This document shows, piece after piece, positions 11,433 through 17,531 of a stretch of 18,115 nt of DNA (its first letter is position 1; the number at the start of each line of letters is the position of its first letter). The DNA comes from Candidatus Gallimonas intestinigallinarum (lineage in GTDB: Bacteria; Bacillota_A; Clostridia; Christensenellales; Borkfalkiaceae), in contig DXBS01000075.1 in the NCBI GenBank assembly GCA_019116405.1, positions 1 through 18,115 on the forward strand. Direction: 5' to 3'. A program made the position numbers and the translations under genes. The notes below the pieces were generated by a model, which worked only from the letters and a program-made list of their open reading frames with translations, had not been told where the DNA came from and did not search any database.

Positions 11433-13295
11433 ATGCTCGTTACCTTTGAAAACGTCACCTTCGGCTATATCGGCGTCCCCGTCGTCAGGGACGTCAGCTT
11501 TACCATTCACGAAAAGGAGCGCGTCGGGCTGCTCGGCGGCAACGGCGAGGGCAAGACGACGCTATTAAAGCTCCTCACGGGCGAACTGACCCCGGATGCG
11601 GGGAGCGTCATCAGAAAGAGCGCGCTGCAGCTTGGCTACTTAGAGCAGAGCGGCGGATTTTCCTCCGAGGCGACCGTCTACGGCGCAATGGAGGAGGTGT
11701 TCGAAGAGGACAAGCAGCTCATCGCGCGCCTGCGGGACACGGAGCAGCAGATGGCGACCGCCGACGAAGCGGAAATGCGCGTCCTCGCCGCGCGGGCGGA
11801 GAGCCTGAACAGGCGCATCGCCGCACGCGATTCCTACCACTTTGACGTGCGCATCAAGACGGTGCTCGGCGGCATGGGGTTCGGGAACATGTTCTCCCAG
11901 AAGGTGAGCACCATGTCGGGCGGGGAGCGCACCAAGCTCAAGCTGTGCCGTCTGCTCTTAGAGGAGCCCGAACTGCTCATTCTCGACGAGCCGACCAACC
12001 ACCTGGACGTCTCCACCCTCTTCTGGCTGGAGGACTACCTCGCCTCCTACAAGGGCGCGCTGCTCCTCGTCTCGCACGACAGATACTTTTTGGATCGCCT
12101 CACGACGCGCACCTTAGAGCTGGAGCGCGGCGTGCTGACCTCGTACAAGGGCGGCTATTCGCAGTACCGCGTCCTGCGCGAGGAAAAGCGCAAGGAGGAA
12201 GAGCGGCTGTACGAGAGGCAGTGCGAGGAGATCGCCAAACTGCAGGACTTCGTCGATCGGCACATCGTGCGCGCGACGTCCGCCTCGGCGGCGCAGAGCC
12301 GCGTCAAGCAGTTGGAGCGCATGGAGCGCCTCGAAAAGCCTGTGCCGCCCAAAAAGCCGCCCCGCTTCCGCTTTACCTTCGATGATCAGCCTTACGAGTG
12401 CATCCTGCGCGCCGAGCACTTTGACCTGAAAGCGGACGAAAAGCTGCTCCTTCATGACGCCTCTTTCACCCTGATGCGCGGGCAGAAGTGCGCGCTGCTC
12501 GGCGACAACGGCACGGGGAAAAGTACGCTCCTTAAGTATCTCCTTTCGGGGGACGCGCGCATCGCGATCGGGCGGTATGCAAAAATCGCCTACTACGATC
12601 AGGAAAACGCACAGCTCGACCCCGCCGACCGCGTCCTCGACGCCTTCTGGGGAGTGCACCGCGATCTCTCGCAGACGGAGGCACGCGCACTCCTTGCGCA
12701 GGCGGGGCTTATCGCCGAGGACATGGACAAGACGGTCGCAGAACTTTCGGGCGGGCTGAAGGCAAAACTTGCGCTCGCCATGCTGGAGGCGGAGCGCGGC
12801 AACGTGCTCGTTTTAGACGAGCCGACCAACCACCTCGATCTGCCGGCGCGCGAGTCACTGGAAGCGGCGCTCAAGGAGTTTGAAGGGACCATCCTCTTCG
12901 TCTCACACGACCGGCGGTTTGTGGAGTCGGTCGCAAACAGCGTGGTCGTCATCGAAGGCGGGGCGCTTCACCCCTTTGCGGGCGGCTATCAGGACTACCT
13001 TGCCTGGCAGAAGGCGCAAAAAACGCAGGACGTACCCCGCGAAAGTGCGCCAAAGGCGGCGAGCGAGGGGTACCGTTCCAAGGAGGAACGCGCGCGGGAG
13101 GCACAGCGGCGCAACCGCGTGCGCGCCATCGAACAGGAGCTTGCCGCCCTCGAAGAGGAGGACGCGGCGCTTTCCGAGGAGCTCCTCACCTGCGGCAGGG
13201 ACTATGTCCGCGCGCAGCAGATCGCGGCGCGGCAGACGGAGATCGCCGCCAAAAGCGATGCGCTCTACGAGGAATACGGCACGCTCATCGATTAA
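11433..13295 (+). CDS. ABC-F family ATPase (ribosome-associated)
   Basis: A 620-residue protein with two ABC nucleotide-binding domains and no transmembrane segments, the layout of ABC-F translation factors that act at the ribosomal E site. Domain 1 has Walker A GGNGEGKTT (35-43), signature MSGGERTKLKL and Walker B LLILDEPTNHLD. The charged interdomain linker follows (about 240-300, helix-rich, running to EKPVPPKKPP). Domain 2 has GDNGTGKST, LSGGLKAKLALA and VLVLDEPTNHLD. Both LVSHD / FVSHD switch motifs are intact. A C-terminal extension (about 545-615) is charged and coiled-coil-like, as in Uup or YdiF relatives. Nothing in the sequence proves an antibiotic-resistance role; housekeeping ABC-F proteins are more common. 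The ATG has AGGA 9 nt upstream. The gene converges on hsp20. Confidence 0.93.
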   Translation: MLVTFENVTFGYIGVPVVRDVSFTIHEKERVGLLGGNGEGKTTLLKLLTGELTPDAGSVIRKSALQLGYLEQSGGFSSEATVYGAMEEVFEEDKQLIARLRDTEQQMATADEAEMRVLAARAESLNRRIAARDSYHFDVRIKTVLGGMGFGNMFSQKVSTMSGGERTKLKLCRLLLEEPELLILDEPTNHLDVSTLFWLEDYLASYKGALLLVSHDRYFLDRLTTRTLELERGVLTSYKGGYSQYRVLREEKRKEEERLYERQCEEIAKLQDFVDRHIVRATSASAAQSRVKQLERMERLEKPVPPKKPPRFRFTFDDQPYECILRAEHFDLKADEKLLLHDASFTLMRGQKCALLGDNGTGKSTLLKYLLSGDARIAIGRYAKIAYYDQENAQLDPADRVLDAFWGVHRDLSQTEARALLAQAGLIAEDMDKTVAELSGGLKAKLALAMLEAERGNVLVLDEPTNHLDLPARESLEAALKEFEGTILFVSHDRRFVESVANSVVVIEGGALHPFAGGYQDYLAWQKAQKTQDVPRESAPKAASEGYRSKEERAREAQRRNRVRAIEQELAALEEEDAALSEELLTCGRDYVRAQQIAARQTEIAAKSDALYEEYGTLID

Positions 13296-13302
13296 AAGGC
13301 AT

Positions 13303-13330
13303 GAAAAAATCCCCGCGCGGGGGATTTCTT
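13303..13330. terminator. Bidirectional terminator between the ABC-F gene and hsp20
   Basis: AAATCCCC and GGGGATTT pair around a GCGC-containing loop. Six A on the left give a T-run for the minus-strand hsp20 transcript; on the right TTTCTT serves the plus-strand ABC-F transcript. Confidence 0.88.
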
Positions 13331-13360
13331 CGGAGAGATGATAAATGACGCTTTATTCCA

Positions 13361-13780
13361 TTATTCGATGGCAATCGACTTGGAAGCGATCTTCTTGGGC
13401 TCTTCCTTGGGAACAGTCAGTTGCAGCATGCCGTTCTCGTACTTTGCCTTGACGTTCTCTTCCTCGACCTTGTCGCCGACGTAGTAACTTCTCTGGCAGG
13501 AAACGCGGCACTCTCTGCGCAGGTACTTAGGGGTATCCTTCCCCTCTTCTTCCTTTTCATTCTTCTCTGCGCTGACAGTCAGATAGCCGTTTTCAAGCGA
13601 GACTTTGATCTCGTCCTTCTTGAAGCCGGGCATCTCAATGGAGAGCTGGTAATCCTTATCCGTTTCCTTGATGTCGGTACGCATGCTGTCGAGCTGTTCA
13701 TCATAGAACATGGGCTTGAAGAAGTCCTCGAACACGTCGAACACATCGCCACTATTTCTCTTCTGCAAATACGTTTTCAT
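13361..13780 (-). CDS. hsp20: Small heat-shock protein, Hsp20 / alpha-crystallin family
   Basis: A 139-residue ATP-independent holdase that binds unfolding proteins. A short N-terminal arm (MKTYLQKRNSGDVFDVFEDFF) precedes the alpha-crystallin domain: TDIKETDKDYQLSIEMPGFKKDEI, then NGYLTVSAE, the RRECRVSCQRSYYVGD loop, and the closing A-x-x-x-NGMLQLTVPK motif (about 112-125). A lysine-rich C-terminal extension with IASKSIAIE follows. The chosen start is the ATG at 13780 with AAAGGAG upstream; a longer frame extends far upstream but is antisense to the dehydrogenase gene. Two cysteines (91 and 95) sit in the dimerisation loop. A TATAAT lies at 13828-13823 with only a weak -35, and no CIRCE element was seen. 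Confidence 0.93.
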   Translation of the reverse strand: MKTYLQKRNSGDVFDVFEDFFKPMFYDEQLDSMRTDIKETDKDYQLSIEMPGFKKDEIKVSLENGYLTVSAEKNEKEEEGKDTPKYLRRECRVSCQRSYYVGDKVEEENVKAKYENGMLQLTVPKEEPKKIASKSIAIE

Positions 13781-13822
13781 AACCAAAACTCCTTTGTTGC
13801 CTCCCCTTCGGAGGTCATATAT

Positions 13823-13828
13823 ATTATA
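13823..13828 (-). promoter_or_regulatory. Probable -10 box of hsp20
   Basis: TATAAT on the minus strand, with a poor -35 (TTTAAC at 16 bp spacing). The leader of about 35 nt contains a CCTCC/GGAGG hairpin upstream of the AAAGGAG ribosome binding site. No CIRCE (TTAGCACTC inverted repeat) is present. The weak -35 could mean activation or an alternative sigma factor. Confidence 0.5.
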
Positions 13829-13897
13829 CCGCACCACAAACTCTGTTAAACGACAAACAAACTTTTTTTGAAAAAAATTTTTTGGAGGCAGGTTATC

Positions 13898-14674
13898 ATG
13901 AGCAGCAAACAAATCGCCATTGTGACGGGCGCATCGTCGGGCATCGGAAGGCGCATCGCCCGGGGACTGCCCGCGCGCTATTCCCTGGACGAACTTTGGG
14001 TGATCGCCCGCAGCGGAGACAAGCTGCGTGCACTCCGGGAGGAGCTGAGCATCCCCGTACGCGCCCTCCCCTTTGACCTGACAAAGGAGGAGAGCATCTC
14101 TGCTCTTCGCACGCTCCTGAAGGAGGAACAGCCCGCAATCAAAGTGCTTGTCAATGCGAGCGGCTACGGCAAGTTCGAGCGCTTTGACCGCATCGCCGAG
14201 ACGGACGCCGCGGGCATGGTCGAGCTCAACTGCCGCGCCCTGACCCTTGTGATGCAGGCAGCGCTCCCCTACTGCCAAAAGGGCAGCATTGTCGTGAACA
14301 TTGCAAGCGTCGCCGCCTTTCAGCCCGTGCCCTTCGGGGCGGAGTACGCCGCGACCAAAGCGTATGTGCTCGCCCTCTCGCGCGCCGTCAACAAAGAACT
14401 GCGTCCCCGCGGCATCCGCGTGCTCGCCGTCTGCCCCTACTGGACCAAGACTGACTTCTTTGACCGCGCGAACGGCGACAACGTCATCACGCACTTTGAC
14501 TGCATGTACGACCCCGCCTTTATCGCAGAAAAGACCTTCCGCGCGATGAAGAAGAAAAAGGACTATGTGGTGCCCGGGTTTGTGGCAAAGGCGACGCACG
14601 CACTCACCAAGCTGTTGCCCCATTCCCTCGTCATGCGCGTCTTTCTCATGCAGCAGCACTTAAACAATAAGTGA
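13898..14674 (+). CDS. Short-chain dehydrogenase/reductase (SDR)
   Basis: A 258-residue NAD(P)-dependent oxidoreductase of the classical SDR type. The dinucleotide-binding motif TGASSGIG is near the N-terminus (residues 9-16), NASG replaces the usual NNAG near residue 88, the catalytic serine is in NIASVAAF, and YAATK supplies Tyr and Lys of the catalytic tetrad. PYWTKTDFF follows at the cofactor-side loop. The substrate cannot be predicted from the sequence. Residues Arg18 and Arg19 after the glycine motif and the following RSGDK hint at NADP(H) preference, but weakly. The start is the ATG at 13898 with TTTGGAGGCAGG upstream; a possible longer start 10 codons earlier lies before the ribosome binding site. 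Confidence 0.9.
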   Translation: MSSKQIAIVTGASSGIGRRIARGLPARYSLDELWVIARSGDKLRALREELSIPVRALPFDLTKEESISALRTLLKEEQPAIKVLVNASGYGKFERFDRIAETDAAGMVELNCRALTLVMQAALPYCQKGSIVVNIASVAAFQPVPFGAEYAATKAYVLALSRAVNKELRPRGIRVLAVCPYWTKTDFFDRANGDNVITHFDCMYDPAFIAEKTFRAMKKKKDYVVPGFVAKATHALTKLLPHSLVMRVFLMQQHLNNK

Positions 14675-14697
14675 CATGGAACTCCGAAGTCAAAACA

Positions 14698-14733
14698 GCG
14701 CGCCCGCCGTCCAAGTTTGGACGGCGGGCGCGC
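14698..14733. terminator. Very stable hairpin terminator between the SDR and phosphoesterase genes
   Basis: A perfect palindrome: 17-bp arms beginning GCGCGCCCGCCGTCC, with a 2-nt centre. It lies between two convergent genes and probably stops both transcripts, although only short T-runs follow. The core CCCGCCGTCC recurs in the hairpin at 15498-15521. Confidence 0.75.
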
Positions 14734-14769
14734 CTTCCTATATCAACAAAAATATTCTCCATCGCGGCG

Positions 14770-15456
14770 TCAGAATTTCGGGTCCCGCGCATAGAAACAC
14801 TCGCACGTTTCGATGCAGACGCAGCCCAGCACGCCGCTCTTGGAGGTCATCATGTCCAGATGGATCTTGCGATAATCGGCGATCGTGCCCCTTTTCTGGG
14901 CGTTGCGCGGATAAAACAAGATCTCGTCCCTGCCCGTCAGATAGCGCACGGGCGTATGTCCGTACAGGATGCACTTCTCGCTCTTGGGAAGGACGTCGGG
15001 ATCCTTGAACCTTCTGTCATAGACGAGCTGTTCGGGGATCGCCTGCTGCAGCGGGAGAAGCGTTCCGTCCGCGCGCAGGGGGAGCCCGGAGTGCACGCCG
15101 ATCCAGTCCTCCCGCTCGAGAAAGAACGGGAGCGCTTCCAGACGGTCCACGATGTCCCAATCGAGCAGATGTCCGTCCGAAAAATAGGCGCGCAGCTTTT
15201 GCAACACGCCGTCATAGTCCGCCGTGCGCTGCATCAGGCCCTGATAGTATTTGAGAAAGTCATACTCATGATTGCCCACGATACACACGGCGTTGGGCAG
15301 CGTAAACAGAAGGTTGGCAAGACGGACGCTCTCCGGGCCCTTGTCGATGAAGTCGCCCAAAACATAGAGGGTGTCCCTTTCGCAAAATTTGATTTTCTCC
15401 AGCAGGCGGCATACGACGCCGTAACAGCCGTGCGGATCGGAAAGACAGTATTGCAT
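14770..15456 (-). CDS. Calcineurin-like metallophosphoesterase (PrpA/Ser-Thr phosphatase-like)
   Basis: A 228-residue two-metal phosphoesterase. The metal-binding motifs are in order: SDPHGCY (usual GDIHG), VLGDFIDKGPES (GDxxDRGP), GNHEYD (GNHE), a late GVHSGLP and YGHTPV (GHTP). This set matches bacterial PPP-type phosphatases such as PrpA or YjbP, which act on phosphoproteins or on diadenosine tetraphosphate. The first motif has Asp-Pro-His instead of Asp-Ile-His and GDxxDKGP instead of DRGP, both conservative. The start is the ATG at 15456 (MQYCLSDPHG); six residues upstream another ATG lies ahead of the predicted transcript start. The mRNA is predicted to be leaderless. The C-terminal 40 residues carry three cysteines (CVCIETC). 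Confidence 0.87.
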   Translation of the reverse strand: MQYCLSDPHGCYGVVCRLLEKIKFCERDTLYVLGDFIDKGPESVRLANLLFTLPNAVCIVGNHEYDFLKYYQGLMQRTADYDGVLQKLRAYFSDGHLLDWDIVDRLEALPFFLEREDWIGVHSGLPLRADGTLLPLQQAIPEQLVYDRRFKDPDVLPKSEKCILYGHTPVRYLTGRDEILFYPRNAQKRGTIADYRKIHLDMMTSKSGVLGCVCIETCECFYARDPKF

Positions 15457-15462
15457 GACAAA

Positions 15463-15491
15463 ATCATACCACATTCCCGCACATTTGACAA
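15463..15491 (-). promoter_or_regulatory. Promoter of the phosphoesterase gene, leaderless
   Basis: The minus strand reads TTGTCA (15491-15486), 17-bp spacer, TATGAT (15468-15463). Six nucleotides (TTTGTC) separate the -10 box from the ATG at 15456, so transcription should begin at the A of the start codon. Confidence 0.7.
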
Positions 15492-15493
15492 GG

Positions 15494-15521
15494 AAAACCC
15501 GCCGTCCTTTCGGACGGCGGG
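15494..15521 (-). terminator. Terminator of the XRE regulator gene
   Basis: On the minus strand CCCGCCGTCC and GGACGGCGGG form a perfect 10-bp stem with a GAAA tetraloop, followed by TTTTCC. It lies 9 bp after the regulator stop codon. Confidence 0.88.
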
Positions 15522-15530
15522 CACGCTTCT

Positions 15531-15743
15531 TCAGAAATTATCGCGAAGTCCCAGAAAATAGTCGGCGGAGACGCCGTAGGCAAGCGACATGCGCCTGAGC
15601 GCATCATAGCCGGGGCTTGCCTTGCCGCTCAGCCACTCGCTCACCTGACTCTGCTTGACCCCGACCGCCCTCGCGAACGCGGTCTGCGTCAGCCCCTTTA
15701 GTGTCAGAAATTCCCGCAGAATTTCCGCAAACGTCGTCTCCAT
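15531..15743 (-). CDS. Cro/CI-type (XRE family) transcriptional regulator, 70 aa
   Basis: A single HTH_3 domain and little else. Residues 7-62 carry the five-helix pattern: LREFLTLKGLTQTAFARAVG, then VKQSQVSEWLSGKASPGYDALRRMSLAYGVSADYFLGL. The recognition helix is around QSQVSEWLSG (30-39). It probably binds as a dimer to the ATAGAA-type palindromes in its own upstream region and so controls itself and the divergent 80-aa gene. The -10 box TATACT ends 6 nt before the ATG at 15743, so the mRNA should be leaderless, as for lambda cI from its maintenance promoter. It has the neighbouring genes' GC-rich codon use, unlike its AT-rich partner. Confidence 0.9.
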   Translation of the reverse strand: METTFAEILREFLTLKGLTQTAFARAVGVKQSQVSEWLSGKASPGYDALRRMSLAYGVSADYFLGLRDNF

Positions 15744-15749
15744 ACCGAC

Positions 15750-15755
15750 AGTATA
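15750..15755 (-). promoter_or_regulatory. -10 box of the XRE regulator, leaderless
   Basis: TATACT on the minus strand, 6 nt before the start codon. No good -35 lies 17 bp upstream, which suits an autoregulated or activated promoter. The -10 box overlaps the edge of the palindrome at 15754-15769 by two bases. Confidence 0.6.
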
Positions 15756-15769
15756 TAGAAATTTCTATA
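15754..15769. promoter_or_regulatory. Operator palindrome 1 (TATAGAAATTTCTATA)
   Basis: A perfect 16-bp palindrome overlapping the regulator's own -10 box. It shares the half-site ATAGAA with the palindrome at 15784-15797, and the two centres are 29 bp apart. Binding here should repress the regulator. Confidence 0.7.
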
Positions 15770-15776
15770 TTTCTGC

Positions 15777-15805
15777 TTGACATATAGAATATTCTATGCT
15801 ACAGT
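15777..15805 (+). promoter_or_regulatory. Promoter of the 80-aa SHOCT-like gene
   Basis: TTGACA (15777-15782), 17-bp spacer, TACAGT (15800-15805). The spacer is almost entirely occupied by operator palindrome 2. Confidence 0.65.
15784..15797. promoter_or_regulatory. Operator palindrome 2 (ATAGAATATTCTAT)
   Basis: A perfect 14-bp palindrome lying inside the -35/-10 spacer of the plus-strand promoter, the classic position for repression. It shares half-site ATAGAA with palindrome 1, so the same regulator probably binds both. Confidence 0.7.
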
Positions 15806-15828
15806 TTTAACAATTTACTCTTCGTAGG

Positions 15829-16071
15829 ATGAAATACCGAGTGTTCAAAAGAAGATATTATAGCATAGATGGTCAGTTCAAGCTAAAGTATTTACTGAAG
15901 GAAAAACAAATCACCTTAGAAGAATACAACGTTCAATGCAAGCAATTATGCGTGAAGCCAAGGAAAATTCATCAAACAATAGACCATTTGATCTGGCTGA
16001 GCATCTTATTGGAGCAGCATCAACTGGAGCGGGAAGAATTTGAAAGGGCAAAGAGGCAATGCCTGAAATAG
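15829..16071 (+). CDS. Orphan 80-aa protein with two SHOCT-like helical hairpins, AT-rich
   Basis: No named family is recognised with certainty. The protein has a basic start (MKYRVFKRRYY) followed by two stretches that fit the SHOCT pattern (L-x-x-LL-x-x-x-x-I/L-x-x-EEF/Y-x-x-x-K/R-x-x-L): residues 17-41 (LLKEKQITLEEYNVQCKQLC) and 57-80 (LLEQHQLEREEFERAKRQCL). SHOCT modules are short oligomerisation or nucleic-acid-associated segments usually found at protein C-termini. The gene is clearly richer in A and T than every other gene in the window, which suggests recent acquisition. The ribosome binding site is weak (GTAGG directly before the ATG). It diverges from the XRE regulator across shared palindromes, so it is the likely regulated target. 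Confidence 0.65.
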   Translation: MKYRVFKRRYYSIDGQFKLKYLLKEKQITLEEYNVQCKQLCVKPRKIHQTIDHLIWLSILLEQHQLEREEFERAKRQCLK

Positions 16072-16075
16072 GAAA

Positions 16076-16108
16076 GCGCGGCGGCGGACAAAATGTCCGC
16101 CGCCGCGC
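16076..16108. terminator. GC-rich hairpin terminator between the 80-aa gene and traX
   Basis: GCGCGGCGGCGGACA and TGTCCGCCGCCGCGC form a perfect 15-bp stem with a short A-rich loop. It separates convergent genes; a TTTCC tail follows on the minus strand, and the plus-strand tail is weak. Confidence 0.75.
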
Positions 16109-16115
16109 CGTCATC

Positions 16116-16886
16116 TTAAAACAACGTCGATAAAAAGTCGGGATTGAGAATGAGATAGATGGCACCGAGCACCGCAAGGTGCGCAGGATAAAAGACGTAA
16201 AACAGCCCCTTTAAGTTATGTTTTCCGCGCTGTCCGCTGTAGCAGGCAATGAGGATGATCGACGCAAGACAGAAAAACTGCACGCCGCCGAGGACGAGGG
16301 AGAGCGCGATCAGCCACACAAAAAAGGATAAAAACACCGTGACGGGCGTATAGATCGACGTGAGCGCACCCTTTGCGCCAAACGAGCCAAAGTCCAATAG
16401 GCGCACGGTGACGGGAAGCAGTACGCCCATGATGCCGTAATCGATCTCGATGCCCGAAAAACAGCAGATGCCCACCGCAAGCGCGAGGGCGGCAAGGAGC
16501 GCGAAGGAGAAGCCGACGATTTTGCCCTGTTCGCGGCGGAAAATGCTCTTTTTAAGCGCGTCCAGCGCGTAGATGATGAGCGAGGAGAGCGAGAGCGTGA
16601 TGAGGATATTGCCCTGCAGCTTTCCTTCGGCAAAGCTTATGACGGCGCTCGTGACAAGTCCCAGCCCGAGGATGAGCAGGAAGCGGCGCAGCTTGTGTTT
16701 GGAATAAAAACAGCCTTCCGCGAACGTGAAGGCGAACAGCGGCATGGCGATCCTGCCGATGATGCGCAAAAAGACCATATCGGGGAGCAGAATCATCCCG
16801 ACATGGTCAATGAGCATGGTGATACAAGCGACGATCTTGAGCTGATTGCCGCTGATCCATCCGCGATAGAACGTCCCGTCCGTCAT
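16116..16886 (-). CDS. TraX-family membrane protein
   Basis: A 256-residue polytopic membrane protein with about eight hydrophobic helices. The N-terminal block LKIVACITMLIDHVGMILLPD and the following RIIGRIAMPLFAFTFAEGCFYSKHKLRRFLL are the hallmark of the TraX family (PF05857), which is related to membrane acyltransferases; TraX of the F plasmid acetylates pilin. Chromosomal copies in Gram-positive bacteria are common and their substrate is unknown. The Asp-His pair in MLIDHVG and the Arg/Glu pair in the second block are the likely active or conserved residues. The gene starts 12 bp after the flavoprotein stop on the same strand, so it is probably co-transcribed, though its ribosome binding site is poor. 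Confidence 0.85.
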   Translation of the reverse strand: MTDGTFYRGWISGNQLKIVACITMLIDHVGMILLPDMVFLRIIGRIAMPLFAFTFAEGCFYSKHKLRRFLLILGLGLVTSAVISFAEGKLQGNILITLSLSSLIIYALDALKKSIFRREQGKIVGFSFALLAALALAVGICCFSGIEIDYGIMGVLLPVTVRLLDFGSFGAKGALTSIYTPVTVFLSFFVWLIALSLVLGGVQFFCLASIILIACYSGQRGKHNLKGLFYVFYPAHLAVLGAIYLILNPDFLSTLF

Positions 16887-16898
16887 GTCAGGACCGCA

Positions 16899-17522
16899 TC
16901 AGCGGATGAAGTTGGTCTGATGGGTGCGCTCCATGGCGGGCGCCTCGATGCCTGCCTTCCTGCCCGCTTCGAAGCACTTGAGCATGTACGCCATGTTCCT
17001 TGCGAGGTTGCGCATGGTCTGCATGCCCTCCTCGTCCTGCCGCACTTCGTCGGGCGTCTTGCCGTACACCATGTTCCAGTAGGTGGACGAGACGACGGGC
17101 ATGCCCGTGATGCCGAAGTACTTGTTGATGACGTCAAAGGAAGCCGCCGTACCGCCCCTGCGCGCGGAGACGACGGATGCACCCGGCTTGCCCGCAAACG
17201 CATAGCCGCCCGCATAGAACGCGCGGTCCAGAACGGACTGGACGCGTCCCGAGTGGTGCGCATAGTAGACGGGTGAGCCGAACACGAAGCCGTCCGCGCC
17301 CTTTGCCTTCTCGATGAGCTCGTTGGCAACGTCGTCAAAGACACACTTACCGCCGTTCTCCCTGCACTTCATGCAGGCGATGCAGTCCTGCACTGGCTTT
17401 GTGCCAAGCTGGAAGATCTCCGTTTCGATCCCCTCCTGCTCCAGAATGCGCGCCACTTCCGAAAGCGCCGTATAGGTGCAGCCCTTTGCGCGCGGGCTGC
17501 CGTTGACAAGCAATACCTTCAT
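16899..17522 (-). CDS. Flavodoxin-fold iron-sulfur flavoprotein-like oxidoreductase
   Basis: A 207-residue FMN-binding oxidoreductase. LLVNGSPRAKGCT (4-16) is the FMN phosphate loop and FGSPVYYAHHSG (81-92) the second flavin loop. Between them is a compact cysteine cluster, C47-x2-C50-x2-C53-x6-C60, like the [4Fe-4S] site of archaeal and clostridial iron-sulfur flavoproteins (Isf). It may therefore carry both FMN and a cluster and act in electron transfer or oxygen/peroxide detoxification, but flavodoxin-like NAD(P)H reductases without a working cluster share the pattern. AGGAG precedes the ATG at 17522. It follows the alcohol dehydrogenase by 9 bp and is probably in one operon with it and the TraX-like gene. 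Confidence 0.85.
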   Translation of the reverse strand: MKVLLVNGSPRAKGCTYTALSEVARILEQEGIETEIFQLGTKPVQDCIACMKCRENGGKCVFDDVANELIEKAKGADGFVFGSPVYYAHHSGRVQSVLDRAFYAGGYAFAGKPGASVVSARRGGTAASFDVINKYFGITGMPVVSSTYWNMVYGKTPDEVRQDEEGMQTMRNLARNMAYMLKCFEAGRKAGIEAPAMERTHQTNFIR

Positions 17523-17531
17523 AGCTTCTCC

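Noticed and set aside
13781..13816. RNA thermometer in the hsp20 leader
   Set aside because: The CCTCC/GGAGG hairpin lies upstream of the AAAGGAG site and leaves it free; pairing with the site itself would be only about 4 bp.
13781..14659. N-terminal extension of hsp20 to a 432-residue protein
   Set aside because: The extension is antisense to the SDR gene; the ATG at 13780 has a good ribosome binding site and gives a normal-length Hsp20.
15531..16071. Classical toxin-antitoxin pair
   Set aside because: The genes are divergent rather than in tandem, and the 80-aa protein has no recognisable toxin fold; regulator plus target is the safer reading.
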